This document shows positions 1 to 62,109 of a stretch of 64,000 bases of DNA, in pieces. The notes under the pieces are model-generated. The model was not told the DNA's origin and searched no databases. It saw only the letters and a program-made list of their open reading frames with translations. Every line of letters starts with the position of its first letter. The stretch's first letter is position 1. The position numbers were made by a program, and so were the translations under genes. Origin of the DNA: Dallia pectoralis (taxonomy: Eukaryota; Chordata; Actinopteri; Esociformes; Umbridae); NCBI GenBank assembly GCA_029465975.1, contig CM055730.1, positions 9,093,800-9,157,799 on the forward strand. The letters are read 5' to 3'.

Positions 1-502
1 TATCAAAGCAGGTTTCTTCCACATCGAGTCCTCCCCTCCTTGACACGGCACTTCTCAGACAGCCAGAACGGTTTGATAGTCGAAGGTAGAGTGAGCTATT
101 TGGAGGAGAATCGGCTCATATCAGAGTATTCGGCGTTGATTACGGTTCCGCTGATAGAAAAGGTCTGGAGGAGAAAACGGGGCGAAGGTTTACGAGAGAG
201 AATTTACCAAGCAGGGAGATTTATAGGCAAATCAAGAGGAGGAGAAGGTGTAGACGGAGTGTGTAAGATGAGTAGTACGGCGAGCTGGGGGAGGAGAAGA
301 GGAAAGCTGCTGAGCTTAGACCTGAGGAAAGGAGGCTTCTGGAGGCTCTAGGACCTCACACACACACACACACACACACTCTCTGGCCTGAGGCGTACTC
401 CCCAGTGTGTTTTGGCAGTTTCCCAAAAGCCCTTCAGCCCGAGATCCTCACTGGTATTCACATCTCTCCCTCCCTCCCTTTCTCTCCATCCATCCCTCTC
501 TC

Positions 503-538
<36 letters not shown>

Positions 539-1184
539 CCTAATCCCCTACTTCTATAACGTACTTGTATTCCTGTGTCTGGGGGAATGCATCCATTCAG
601 TATGTCGTCATCTGGCTGTCTACAACACACCCCACACCCTGATAGCATGTCTCATTTCCCCTAGTGACACACACACACACTCACACTCAGTCTCTGTCGC
701 TGGGTGATCGACGAAGAAGTGCTCAGGCTGTGTTTTTGTTACGGCTGGTTTATATAGGAGCTGGTATATAGTAATCTGGAGGTGAACACACGTGTCCTTG
801 AACCTTGTTTCTGTGTTTATTAGGCCATTCCAGGTATCTGTGATGCACTGACTTGAAGTTGTGGTTAGATGTTGCTTGAAATGAAGGTTTTTTAAATACT
901 CGTTGCCAAATTGGTTAAGACGTTTAAGATAAACAGTGGATCTTGATTGGATCAAACAGCATTAAGTTCTACATCTCTGGAGACTTTAAGACCCATTAAT
1001 GTGAACGATATAATGGACCAGAGGTGGTAAACGATATAATGGTAAAACGATATAATGGACCAGAGGTGAGCTCACAGTTTGAAGGGAGGGGGTGAACAAC
1101 GTGACAAAGAAACCGTTTACTGACTGTCGCTAGTTCCTATGCATACGTTAACTTCTGTGGTCATCATGCAGAGATGCAGAAGAT

Positions 1185-1217
<33 letters not shown>

Positions 1218-1742
1218 TGTGTGAGGGATGAGCCCCAAAGAGAGAGGGAGAGAAAGAGAGAGAGAGCAAGCCTCACCTGGATCTTGTTATTTCACTCATC
1301 TGTCTGTCTCTCTTCCATCTCTCCGTCACACTACTTAGCCGAGGCATTAAAACATTGGCACATCTGGCTCATTTACCGGAACAGACAGCAGACTAAGAGA
1401 CATCCGTTGGTTGGCCAGGAGACAGTGAGAAATGCCATTCCTGTCAGTGGGACTACAGGGGCACCAGACTTTGTTCAGATGGAGATCTGGGCTAAATGGA
1501 GTGAAACAGACAGTGTCCCAGACATTACCTCGCATGGTGCCGTCGTTAGTACGGCTGCGATCTCTGTTTAATCTCCGCTAATCTCATATAATGCAGTCTA
1601 ATCTGCAGACACAGACGCCTAACGCTACGCCCCCTGCTCTCACTTTAGTGTAATTATGGTGTTACGCGTCGACGGCCAGGCTATTTAGCGGGGTTTCTGC
1701 AGGTCAGAGTGTGGCATTATTGTGCAGTACTCACAAAACTGA

Positions 1743-2078
1743 CGGAGGCGTGTGTGTATGTGCGTGTGTGTGTATGTGCGCGTTAGCATGCGTGTGAGCG
1801 TGTGTGTGTATGTGTGTGCGTGTGTGCGAGTGTGTGTGTGTGCGTTAGCATGCGTGTGAGCGTGTGTGTATGTGTGTGCGTGTGTGTGTGTGAGTGTGTG
1901 TGCTTGTCTGCTTGTGTGTGTGCGCGTTAGCATGCGTGTGAGCGTGTGTGTTTATGCTTGTGTGTGAGCGTGTGTGTATGTGTGTGCGTGTGTGTTAGGA
2001 TGCGTGTGAGCGTGTGCATGTGTGTGTGTGCGTGTGTGTGTGTGTGTGTGTGCGTGTGTGTTTGTGTGTGTTTGTCTC
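1743..2078. repeat. GT-rich compound repeat
   Basis: Alternating GT with interspersed GTTAGCATGCGTGTGAGCG motifs recurs four times (near 1782, 1844, 1925 and 1993), so this is a degenerate longer tandem repeat made of GT dinucleotides. Confidence 0.85.
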
Positions 2079-2203
2079 TACACGTGTTGCATCATGGTTA
2101 GGGGACATTCACAATGGGCTTTGAGTGAGGTCAGTACTGTAGACAGCGGGTGAATGGAGCTTGATGGTTTGTCCACTTAATGAAAACAGGATACCAGTCT
2201 GTC

Positions 2204-2767
2204 AAAAGCACACCCAGAACCATCAGAACACATGCATTAAGCAGGTTAACTGAAGAACAGTGGTGTGGTTTCTCTCTGACATGCAAAAGCACACCCAGAA
2301 CCATCAGAACACATGCATTAAGCAGGTTAACTGAAGAACAGTGGTGTGGTTTCTCTCTGACATGCAAAAGCACACCCAGAACCATCAGAACACATGCATT
2401 AAGCAGGTTAACTGAAGAACAGTGGTGTGGTTTCTCTCTGACATGCAAAAGCACACCCAGAACCATCAGAACACATGCATTAGGCAGGTTAACTGAAGAA
2501 CAGTGATGTGGTTTCTCTCTGACATGCAAAAGCACACCCAGAACCATCAGAACACATGCATTAGGCAGGTTAACTGAAGAACAGTGGTGTGGTTTCTCTC
2601 TGACATGCAAAAGCACACCCAGAACCATCAGAACACATGCATTAGGCAGGTTAACTGAAGAACAGTGATGTGGTTTCTCTCTGACATGCAAAAGCACACC
2701 CAGAACCATCAGAACACATGCATTAGGCAGGTTAACTGAAGAACAGTGGTGTGGTTTCTCTCTGACA
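2204..2767. repeat. 81 bp minisatellite, 7 copies
   Basis: The unit carries CCCAGAACCATCAGAACAC and recurs every 81 bases (2216, 2297 ... 2702) with very few substitutions. Because 81 is a multiple of three, long open frames run through it on both strands; these are not genes. Confidence 0.95.
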
Positions 2768-3713
2768 CGTCGGACACCGTCGCAGCTCTTCCTTCTAGTG
2801 TCGGGGAGCCTTTGTGCTGAGACTGACGTGAGGCCGTCGATGTCCCGGGTCACTGACTCAGACCAGGCAGGGCAGGTTTAAGTGTGCGAGCAAGTGTGTG
2901 TGTAGGTATTACAGTTTCTTTGGCTTGTCGGCGCTGTCCGCGGCCAAGCTCCACAGCAGGGATCTGATATCCTCCCTGACCCAAGACCGTGAAACGGACA
3001 CACAGCCGGAACATGCACAACAAAAGCCTGCAGGCTCAGAGACACAGGTCCTCTCTCCCTGTAAACCCACGGGCGAGAATATGTGCAGGACTGATGGGAA
3101 CGCTTTAAACAGGGAAGGAGAAACAGTCTTCAGTGCCTTTAGAGCCTGGAAGTTTATCCCTCCTATCCCATTTTTCGGGGAGCGTTCATTGTGTTCAGCC
3201 GCTGTGTTTGTCGTCCGTGTCAGGGTGTCTTCCAGCAACATGCTATTGTGGTTCGGTTGGCATTGCTTTACTGTGAGATTTATAGTCTGAATAAATGGAT
3301 GACGGAGACTCGCGTCCAATTCTCCCCTCTCTCTGCGGTGAACGCTCTCAAATCAACATATCAACATGTCCCCTGTTAAACACATCAGCGTAACTTATTT
3401 TCATACTTTACATTACTAAATCCCCGCGCAGTCAGAAAGCTGCATGGGGTGACCATCAACTATGTAAAACACAGCACTGGTTGACCCACAGAAATGTCAT
3501 ACGTGCCGGTTTTGAGAATGTGTAAATTCAGAAATGTGGAGTTGCTAAATTTAAATTGTCCCTGGGTCCTCGAGTCGTGTTGATTAAGTGGATGAATCGT
3601 CTAAAGGTCGTTAGAGGACACGGGATTGTAGAGAAACACAAAACCATGACCACACGTTCTGTTAAAGTGGGAGAGAGAGAATAAACTGAGTGGGAGATTG
3701 GAGTGAGAGACAG

Positions 3714-4108
3714 CCATGATAGAGAGGAGAAATAGAAAGACTGAAGAAGGCAGAGATAGGATGAAGAACATTATAGGGAGCGAGAGAAGAAAGGAGAGAG
3801 AGTCAGAGAGAGAGAGGGAGGGAGGGAGAGAGGAGGGAGAGGAGGGAGGGAGAGAGAGAGGGAGAGGAGGGAGAGAGAGGGAGGGAGAGAGAGAGGAGAG
3901 GAGGGAGAGAGGGAGGAGAGGGAGAGGAGGGAGAGGAGGGGGAGAGGAGGGAGGGAGAGAGAGAGGTAGAGAGGAGGGAGAGGGGGGAGGGAGAAAGGGA
4001 GGGAGAGAGGAGGGAGAGGAGGGAGGGAGTGTCAGAGAGATAGGGGGATGGAGGGAGGGAGGTAGGGAGGGAGGGAGAGAGTGTCAGAGAGATAGGGGAG
4101 GGAGGGAG
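3714..4108. repeat. Purine (GA/GGA) tract
   Basis: Nearly pure purine on the plus strand with GAGG and GAGA motifs over about 400 bp. Such mirror-like polypurine DNA can form triplexes in principle. Confidence 0.85.
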
Positions 4109-4398
4109 ACATGTTTTGGCAAAGACGATTATGCGTGATGTCGGTCTCTCATTAACTCTCTTTCAGGGTTTACAATTAACCTCGGACACACACACACTCG
4201 GATCTCAATGAGCCCCTGTGACACTGGAACCTAATCCAATCAGATGGCAGCACCAGGGGGGCTGTGTAAGCCCCGGCCAATCGTATTAAAGTGTGCTAAC
4301 AGGATTATGGGAGGTTTAGGACCACTCTGCTGATTTCACATTCGGCCTCCCACTCCACTTACAAACACTAAGCAACACTATTTCTGATGACACAGTTC

Positions 4399-4668
4399 TT
4401 ATCTCTTCCTCTACTCTTCCTCTACTCCTCCTCTACTCTTCTTCTACTCTTCCTCTATACTCTTCCTCTACTCTTCCTCTATACTCTTCCTCTATACTCT
4501 TCCTCTACTCTTCCCCTATTCTCTTCCTCTACTCTTCCTCTACTCGTCCTTGCCGTTTGGTTTCATATTCTTTGATTCTCTCTTTGTCCCTCTAGCTCTC
4601 TGTGTCTTTGTCTCCCCTCTCTCCCTCTCTCCCTCTCTCCCTCTCTCCCTCTCTCCCTCTCTCCCTTG
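4399..4668. repeat. Pyrimidine repeats (CTCTTCCT and CTCTCCCT)
   Basis: Two pyrimidine arrays lie close together: CTCTTCCTCTA-type units (4399-4552) and CTCTCCCT-type units (4612-4668). Confidence 0.8.
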
Positions 4669-5520
4669 CCCATGGCAGGTAAATAAAATGTCTGGCAGTG
4701 TATCAGTGAGTTGTTAAGCTACAGAGGAAACAGCCAGTAAAACTGGTACATAGCACTGCATTGTTCAGCTCAGTCTGACTCTGTGACAGCGAACACGCAC
4801 ACACACACACACACACGCGCACACACGCACACACACACACACACACTACAGTGTACCTCTGTGCTGGAAGCTTTGTGTCATCTCTGTCTGCTGGGAGATG
4901 TCATTAACAGCTTCAGCAGCCTGCCGGGAACACAGTTCTGTTGGCAGCAGAGAGGTGAGGACAAGGTGAGAGGCCTCATTAGGAACCCCACCACACAACA
5001 GGAAGACAGAGAGGCAAGGGGCTACAGCGATACATCAGCCACGGATCACAAGAAACATGCCAGGCATAGAAAAACACTTAGTTTCATGTGAATCTGGAGA
5101 GACAAAAAGCCTTTCTGTGCCTGTGTTTTGTGTTCGCGTTAACGAGGCGTTCCTGTGCGTGGCTGTGCGTGGTTGTGTTTGTGATTAGTACCACATTAGG
5201 GACATATTTTAATTCTTCATAGTTGATCTGGAATCAGTGTCGTAGATATTTCAACCAGAAAAACACCATGATTAATTGTGGTATAGCTTGTTTGCAGTGG
5301 CCTGCAGAAGGCAGTCTGAAACAAGCAACCATTCATTAGATCGATTGCACAACTCTTACCGTTCACTGTGGCACCAGTGCTTTTTTCCTTTCTTTTGTAT
5401 TCTGTTTGAACCATGTCTGTGATATCCTAAATCAACATGGATAAAGAGAATTGTGAGATGGACCGGGGGAAGGAGAGGGGACGGAGGTAGGCTGAGAGAC
5501 AGAGGGAGGTTGGGAGATGG

Positions 5521-6012
5521 GGAGGAAGGGTAAGTAATAAGGAGATAAGGGAGAGTAATAAGGAGATAGGGAGGAAGGAAGGGAGTGTGATGAGGAGATA
5601 AGGAGAGAGGAAGGGAGAGTGATGAGGAGATAAGGAGAGAGGAGGGGAGAGTGATGAGGAGATAAGGAGGGAGGGGGAACGGGTGAGTAATAAGGAGATA
5701 AGGAGGGAAGAAGGGAGTGTGATGAGGAGATAAGGAGGGAGGAGGGGAGAGTGATGAGGAGATAAGGAGAGAGGAGGGGAGAGTGATGAGGAGATAAGGA
5801 GAGAGGAGGGGAGAGTGATGAGGAGATAAGGAGAGAGGAAGGGAGAGTGATGAGGAGATAAGGAGAGAGGAAGGGAGAGTGATGAGGAGATAAGGAGGGA
5901 GGAAGGGAGAGTGATGAGGAGATAAGGAGAGAGGAAGGGAGAGTGATGAGGAGATAAGGAGGGAGGAAGGGAGAGTGATGAGGAGATAAGGAGAGAGGAA
6001 GGGAGAGTGATG
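5521..6012. repeat. 32 bp GA-rich minisatellite, about 14 copies
   Basis: Units of GAGTGATGAGGAGATAAGG followed by a variable GAGAGGAAGGGA part recur about every 32 bases. A (GT)n tract (6107-6165) lies just downstream. Confidence 0.9.
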
Positions 6013-6106
6013 CGGTATTTTGTATTCTGTAGAGTTCTCTAAAGGGGGCCATGAGTGTTTTGTTTATGTCCGTTGGGCTGAGGGAATAAGGCAGAAGCCC
6101 CTCGTG

Positions 6107-6167
<61 letters not shown>

Positions 6168-6649
6168 CGTGTGTGTATGCGTGTGCTTGTGTCTGCGTGT
6201 GTCATGGTAAACGGGGTAGCCTCTCTCCGAATTCAGTTAGCACACCATTTAATCACCAAACAAAGATGTGCTAATTTAAACTATGGTTGTGTGTTTGTCT
6301 TTCTCTCCTTTCTCCACCTCATCTGACCCTCCATTTATAACCAGCACACACAAACAAACAAACACACACACACTCTCTCCCAAACACACAAGCACACACT
6401 CATGCAACTTTCAATCAACCCTGTTTGTCTGGACCCTAACATATTTACCAGGTACAACAGGTTATAATAGGACCTCTCAAGGTAGCCAAGGTAGTCTGTT
6501 TAGTTTATTTGACTTGAGCGGGCACTGAGCTGGACACCTCTGACAGGGGTCCTTAAGTTGAGTTCATATGGGTGAACAGCAAATCCTCCAGCTACCTGAC
6601 ATGGTGTACCATAGTCCTCTGCATGACACCAGTAATCTGAGGCTCCTGG

Positions 6650-7553
6650 CAGTACAGGCACAGTAAACAGTACACGGTACACAGTACATACACAGTACAG
6701 ACACAGTACAGACACAGTACACAGTACAGACACAGTACACAATACAGACACAGTACACAGTACACAGTACAGACACATTACACAGTACAGACACAGTACA
6801 CAGTACATACACAGTACAGACACAGTACACAGTACACAGTACAGACACAGTACACAGTACATACACAGTACACAGTACAGACACAGTACACATTACACAG
6901 TACAGACACAGTACACAGTACATACACAGTACAGACACAGTACACAGTACACAGTACACAGTACATACACAGTACAGACACAGTACAGACACAGTACACA
7001 GTACACAGTACAGACACAGTACAGACACAGTACACAGTACAGACACAGTACACAGTACACAGTACAGACACAGTACACAGTACACATTACACAGTACAGA
7101 CACAGTACAGACACAGTACACAGTACAGACACAGGACCAAGACACAGAACATAGTACACAGTACACAGTACAGACACAGTGCAGACACAGTACACAGTAC
7201 AGTACACAGTACAGTACACAGTACACAGTACACATTACACAGTACACAGTACAGACACAGTACATACACAGTACAGACACAGTACACATTACACAGTACA
7301 CAGTACAGACACAGTACACAGTACACATTACACATTACACAGTACACAGTACAGACACAGTACATACACAGTACAGACACAGTACACAGTACAGACACAG
7401 TACACATTTCACAGTACACATTTCACAGTACACAGTACAGACACAGTACACAGTACACAGTACACATTACACAGTACAGACACAGTACACAGTGCAGACA
7501 CAGTACAGACACAGTACAGACACAGTACAGACACAGTACACAGTACAGACACA
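6650..7553. repeat. ACAGTACAGACAC compound tandem repeat, about 900 bp
   Basis: Short modules CAGTACA, CAGACA, CATACA and CATTACA alternate for 900 bp. It is low-complexity and gives long spurious Cys/Tyr/Val-rich open frames on the minus strand. Confidence 0.9.
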
Positions 7554-7896
7554 CAGATGAATGACTTACCTTTTGTCCTTTTTCATGTAAAATAAGAGAT
7601 TAAGCCTTAAGAAGCTTTTTCTTAGTGCTAAGTGGTTTTCTCTGGTCTTTGTTAAGAACCACTGGACGATAAAATAGAAACCACATTCCAATCAGGTTAA
7701 GTGACAGTGTTCACTTTTCAAATGCCTTAGGCCATGTTGACATGTTGACAGTTTCACTTACCTGCATAATCGAATGACTGTTCCCAGATCACAGCCTCAT
7801 ATCCCTCCTGGTTCGAGGATTCATCCCTATTGGATATCGGTCTTAGTGTTTGTGTACACATGTCTCTGATCTGACATCCTATTGGTGTCTCCACAG

Positions 7897-56799
<48,903 letters not shown>

Positions 56800-57419
56800 C
56801 ACACCTCGAACCTACCACTGCCACCACTGGGGGGCGACGCAGAAAGCGAGAGAGAGAACCGGATAGCGAGACAACGAGAGAGTATAAAGAAATATATATA
56901 AAAAAACCTCTATCTATATATTATGGACAACAATGTTTGTAAAATAAGACATTTCCTCGTACAGAAACACAGAGAAAACAAACATCAACAACAACATTGT
57001 GATATGTAAACATAAACTAGACCATTGTATCGGCAGCATTGTTTCGAAAAGGGATCTAGAGATATCGAAGGCGTTGCATTCAGAGATGGCATCGTTGTCT
57101 CAACCCATTCCCGTACACAATTGGTCTAAACCATCGGCCCGTCCATTTATTCGGCCTTCGCTTAAGCTCCATCTCCCATTCTTGCTTCCTTTGGGCAATG
57201 TGTAATCTGGCCTGCAGCCTGGTCACAGTGGCAGGAGGGAAGAGATAATGAAAGAGAGGGAGGAAAGGCCAGTTTGGCCAGGCAGGGTTTGGGCTAAAGC
57301 TGATTGGAAATGTAGCTGCCATGTAACCAAGTGTGGTCCGATGTGGTTGGGCCTAGCTTAGCTGGGCTGGATGGTACTTGAGCTGTGCAAGGCTGAGCAG
57401 AGTCGAGGCAAGCTCGGGC

Positions 57420-57892
57420 TATAGTTTAGCTGGGCTGAGCAGAGCTGGGGCTATAGCTGGGCTAGGCTGATCAGAGCTGGGGCTAGGTGGGGTTATAGCT
57501 GGGCTAGGCTGATCAGAGCTGGGGGTGAGGTGGGGTTATAGCTGGGCTAGGCTGATCAGAGCTGGGGGTGAGGTGGGGTTATAGCTGGGCTAGGCTGATC
57601 AGAGCTGGGGCTAGGTGGGGTTATAACTGGGTAGGCTATAGCTGGGCTAGGCTGATCAGAGCTGGGGCTAGGTGGGGTTATAGCTGGGCTAGGCTGATCA
57701 GAGCTGGGGCTAGGTGGGGTTATAACTGTGCTAGGCTGATCAGAGCTGGGGCTAGGTGGGGTTATAACTGGGCTAGGCTGATCAGAGCTGGGGCTAGGTG
57801 GGGTTATAACTGTGCTAGGCTGATCAGAGCTGGGGCTAGGTGGGGTTATAGCTGGGCTAGGCTGATCAGAGCTGGGGGTGAGGTCAGACTAT
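57420..57892. repeat. 42 bp GC-rich minisatellite in the slit1 3' UTR, about 10 copies
   Basis: GCTGATCAGAGCTGGGGCTA plus GGTGGGGTTATAGCTGGGCTAG repeats about ten times with variants (GGGGGTGAGG, ATAACTGTG). It lies 620 bases after the stop codon and before the first poly(A) signal, so it would be transcribed into the mature mRNA. Confidence 0.9.
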
Positions 57893-58356
57893 AGCTGCTA
57901 AGCCGGATTGCTTGTTAGATAAGGTGACTATTCACAAGTCTTCAGAACCAGACTTGTCCATTCTTTCCATTACAGATAAGACCACTGCACTGAATACTAG
58001 CACTGAGAATAAGTCATTTGCCCTTCACATGCACGCCCGCACGCCCACACACAAATACACACATACACACACACACGCACACAAGAGAATGGTCTTGTCT
58101 AAGAACGGTTGTTCCATTAAAAACATTGAGAAGGCTCTGTCAGATACACACAGGGCAGACAGAGCCTCGATTCCCCTACTGTAGGATATAAGCTATTCTG
58201 TACCCATCTGGAGTGGGCAGTGCCCAGTGTAAACCCATCCCCCAGCATGCATTGTCTCTGGATGATTTGCATAAGCCCTTCACCTTTGAGCAGGAGGCGG
58301 CCCTCAATGCCTGCTGTATTAAACGTGTGCAAACTGTTGCATGTGAGAAGTTTGCA

Positions 58357-58402
58357 AATAAATATGTAGAGCTTTTTATTATGTTTATTATTACGGAATA
58401 AA
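58357..58402 (+). terminator. slit1: Candidate poly(A) signals of slit1
   Basis: Two AATAAA hexamers lie 40 bases apart (58357-58362 and 58397-58402), followed by a U/GU-rich stretch (58410-58490). That is the layout of a vertebrate cleavage and polyadenylation site. Use cannot be shown from sequence alone. Confidence 0.5.
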
Positions 58403-58425
58403 TATGTGCAACGTATGTTTTTATT

Positions 58426-61043
58426 TTGTTTATATACATTTTTTTCTTTTGCATTGTTTTTATTTTATTATATTTTGTTTTCTGGTGTAACCTAACTCCT
58501 TTAGCGCTCTCTTTATACAGAAATGCCTAACAGATTCTAATATATATATATTTGTATTTCATTTTGGTATAGTATTTTTATATGTTAAAGAGTAAATCTG
58601 TGTTTTCTGGAAGCTTCTATTGGATCGGGCAGGATGGCATTTGATTGGTTCCCTAGCTGTTTTTATTAATTGATTTCACTTGCTCAAAAAAGCTAGTTTG
58701 TAATTGTCCAGAACAAGGTAGCAAATGGTTGACCTTGTTGTATACGAGACAGTATTGCCGTAGAAACATGTTTAATATTGTATATGTTGTCTTCCATGTG
58801 AATATGACATCTAATTAATTTGTTAGTCTGTGTGCTGTTTTATTTTTATTTATTATCTTAAGGCTTTTTTTCTGTAGAGTATAAAAGGCATAATAATTGT
58901 TGCTGTTTTTAAAGAAAACTTAAAAATGGATGAAAAAAATATTTTAAAACAAAATGGTGTAACAAAAAAAACTGTAAGGTATTTGTGACATCACTAATTA
59001 GCCAGTAAAGACAGTGTTTCCTCACCGCTGGCTTCAACGCATTCCTCATTGGCTGTTGGGGCCAATTGGGTGGAGTTAAATGCCAATTAGGGAGATGCCC
59101 CTCCCGCTCTGAAATTTACTTTTTCTGTGTTTACTATATATATACACCATACTCTGAAATATAGTAAAGGGTTCTGATCGTCTTGTGTTGATTTCATTAA
59201 AGTATTAGGTTGAATTTATGTCATAAATTTGGCACATGTTACATTGTAGACAGACGCAACTATAAGATTTAAATGAAACCGAGCTGCTGTAGGAAACGTA
59301 GGGCTCTATTGTGTCTGTATCACTGAATAATTACAGGTGAGAGGTGCAAATTGGCACAGCAACTTCCAGGTTAGGGGGAGCCATGTGCTTTGGAAGACAC
59401 ATCCCGATCTTCAACTCTCAATCTGCTGAGTTGCGATGAGAATACCACAGAATTGCAGGGAGCAAAACGGTTGAAACTGCCGATATAGGTTGAATAGATT
59501 CCTTATGTATTGTGGATGTGCATAAAGATGATGTCTACATCTGTGCCTGCGTCAAGCACTGTGGGAGCCGTTGGTAATGTGGTGGGAGGTGAAGACAACT
59601 GCGAGGCCCGAGGCTAAAAGACAGCAGACTATTAGATCCGACATATTTCTGTGTGTTTGCAATTAGATGATCTTGAGGCAATCCCATGAGCCCCATATTA
59701 ACATGTTTCGTGTACAGTTAGACGTCTCTATTGTTCTGACCAGCTGTAATCACCGCATCAGAGGAAAAGGTGCGAATCACAGAGTAGAACCATCCAGCCC
59801 AAACTGAATGTATAAAGGTGTAAAAAAAACTAACTGTGCCCAGTCCTGAAATGACATTGTCCAGCTACTCTTTTGTTTAGTGTAACATATTAGGAGACTA
59901 TATTCTCTTTCTCAAAGCGAGAGACCTACAGAAACATTTTCCAGTGGAGTAAGATGAGTCCCTAGACTCTAAGACAAAGCTTATGTTAGGGAATGCCAAT
60001 CCTAAAATGGTTCAAGAGCAATATCTATCTGGGGCGTCTTGTTGCAGTTCTTCCATTTTTGCTCAGAAGGACCTAGGCCTGGACCAGACATGACCCAACC
60101 GAGCACATTGTGTATTGATGAACTGTCAGCTCTGAACCTTTAGCTATATCTGTCCTAGGGTTCATCAGTTCATCAAGGTTCTCACAAAAATGTCCTTCAC
60201 ACTGGCAAACATTGTGAATTGTTACAATGTAGCCAGAATCCTTTGACTAGTGGGAATCCACCTCCAAAAAAATCCATGGAAAATGAACTATAATCTTGTA
60301 TCATGTTATTGTGAAAGACTCCGTGTCTCTTGTATTGAAATGGTGCAAAACTGAAATGAACATAAACAATTTCTCTGGTTTCTTACAGATGTGCTATTTC
60401 TGTTGCTTTAGTTTCGTTCCTGTCGCAGGTGTGATGGTGGGATTGAACTGAAGTCCCATTAATGCTGAATGTATGTAGTATCTTGCTATCTAACGCCACC
60501 GACAAAATGTTTACCGAACCTCCTCCACTTTTCATTCATTAAATTTTAATGTGTGTGCTTTTAACATGAAATGTGTCTCGTTATTGGCTTAAATGTTTGT
60601 GATTTTACATTGCCAAGTTAATAGCGGTGTAACACAATATAAATACGGTTGTAAAACAATCAGAAAACCGGTGAGATGAATGGCAAAAAGATACGCATGA
60701 CAACACATTAAATTTAAACATCTTTATCAACTCCAGCAAAAATGAAAAGCAACTAACTTCAAATATATCGTATTGTAGGTATTAAAAGTATTTCCAATAT
60801 ACAAAATCAAATCATAAATACCCACAGTAAAGAATAAAACACGTTCAAGTTCGATATTTGGTGGACTGCTTAATTTAGGTGTATTTAGCTTCAGGGGTTT
60901 CTTAAATAACAATATCAGACATGATTTATACCTTTCTGCATTTACTAACGGTTACCTTTAAATGATTTAACCAGAATAAAAAGGACACTGTGCTAAAATG
61001 TTTCATCTCATTCAATACACAAACGGAGTTCAAGCAATCGATA
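58426..61043. other. AT-rich downstream region, possibly extended 3' UTR
   Basis: No coding frame is recognisable. ATTAAA hexamers near 59198 and 60539, the latter followed by a GT-rich stretch, are possible distal polyadenylation signals. Repeat density falls sharply compared with the introns. Confidence 0.45.
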
Positions 61044-61708
61044 TACCACTGATGAGCCAAATCATTATGACCACCTGCCTAACATGCCTTTGGTCCTCCA
61101 CATGCGATCAAAACAGCACCGACCTACACAAAGGCATGGACTCCACGAGACACCTGAAGGTCTGGCTCAAAGACATTAGCAGCATATCCTTTAAGTCCTT
61201 TAAATTGAGAGGTGAAGCCGTCGTGGATCGGACTTGCCGGTCCAGCACATCCCACAGACGCTCAATCGGATTGAGATCTGGGGAATTTGGAGGCCAGAGC
61301 AACCCCATTAACTTTTCATGTTCCGCGAACCATTCTCGAACACCGGTGCAGTTTGCATTATCCTGCTGGAGAAAGTCACGGAAAAATTTGCAGGTGTACC
61401 TGATTTGCAAATTTTTTTCCGTACAATAGCCTTTGTTGCCCTTACGGGATTGTGGTTAGTTCATCCTTGGACCACTATTGGGTGGCACTCACCACAAACC
61501 CTGCAGTATCAGAGATGCTCTGATCCAAACGTCTGGCTGTAACTATTTGGCCAAAGTCAAAGCAGAACGGGTCTTCACTCCTGCCCATTTCTCCTGCATA
61601 AAACACATCGACTATGAAAACGGATTGTTCACTTATTAATCCACCCAGATACTGACATGTGCTCTTTTGTTTGATCTGTGAGTGGTCATAATGTTTTGGC
61701 TAATCCAA
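61044..61708 (-). mobile_element. Tc1/mariner-like transposon, internally deleted
   Basis: The inverted ends are GAGCCAAATCATTATGACCA (from 61054) and TGGTCATAATGTTTTGGCTA (to 61702). Minus-strand frame 61108-61410 contains WPPNSPDLNPIERLWDVLD, the C-terminal DDE motif of Tc1 transposases with its catalytic glutamate. The N-terminal helix-turn-helix and the two catalytic aspartates are missing, and the element is about 660 bp instead of about 1.6 kb, so it is not autonomous. Confidence 0.88.
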
Positions 61709-62109
61709 CACAAACACACAAATAAAACATGGGAAAAAATGTTATTTCAATTACATTACAAAATAGTACTGAATGATCATTTACAAAGACTAATTGTAGA
61801 CATTTGTTTTTCATTTATGGCCACCTGACAAAAAACACACATACCATACAAGAACACAAAGCATGAAAAAAAAAAAAAATTTATCCATCCAACATTTGAT
61901 ACAAGATAAAGACCCATGTAGTACTTTGCCCTTGGATCTACTCTGAAGTAGCAGACATTCTTAACCCAACCCGTTTCAAAACGACTGAACAATGACACAC
62001 ATTTCAAGGGCTCATCAGTCATTAATGCTCATATAACAAAAGGAGGGGCGCAGTTATGTGCACCAGAAAGGCCAAACATTAATAGTTTTTTAATTACAAG
62101 TAGGTGTCC

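Larger units (their letters stand above)
1..7896. other. Upstream slit1 intron, no exon recognised
   Basis: No LRR-coding exon or other gene could be recognised here in any frame. The region is taken as the 3' part of the intron before window exon 1. It holds short CA and CT tracts (355-379, 497-540), a GA-rich tract (1182-1270) and the larger arrays listed separately. Segments 540-1180, 1270-1740, 2768-3713, 4847-5520, 6166-6650 and 7554-7890 show nothing I can assign. Confidence 0.6.
56800..58425 (+). other. slit1: slit1 3' UTR, minimal extent
   Basis: The UTR runs from the stop codon to just past the first good poly(A) signals. It contains a roughly 42 bp GC-rich tandem array (57420-57892) and a short (CA)n tract near 58046-58083. 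The mRNA may run further: candidate ATTAAA signals occur near 59198 and 60539, and the region to about 60600 is AT-rich, repeat-poor and UTR-like. Confidence 0.6.

Noticed and set aside
2131..2853. A 240-codon minus-strand frame with a 27-residue repeat
   Set aside because: The period is exactly the 81 bp minisatellite; the plus strand is open too, and no real protein features are seen.
4857..5090. A possible exon in the upstream intron (frame with GDVINSFSSLPGTQFCW)
   Set aside because: No similarity to the missing Slit N-terminal LRRs and no convincing splice sites in the right phase.
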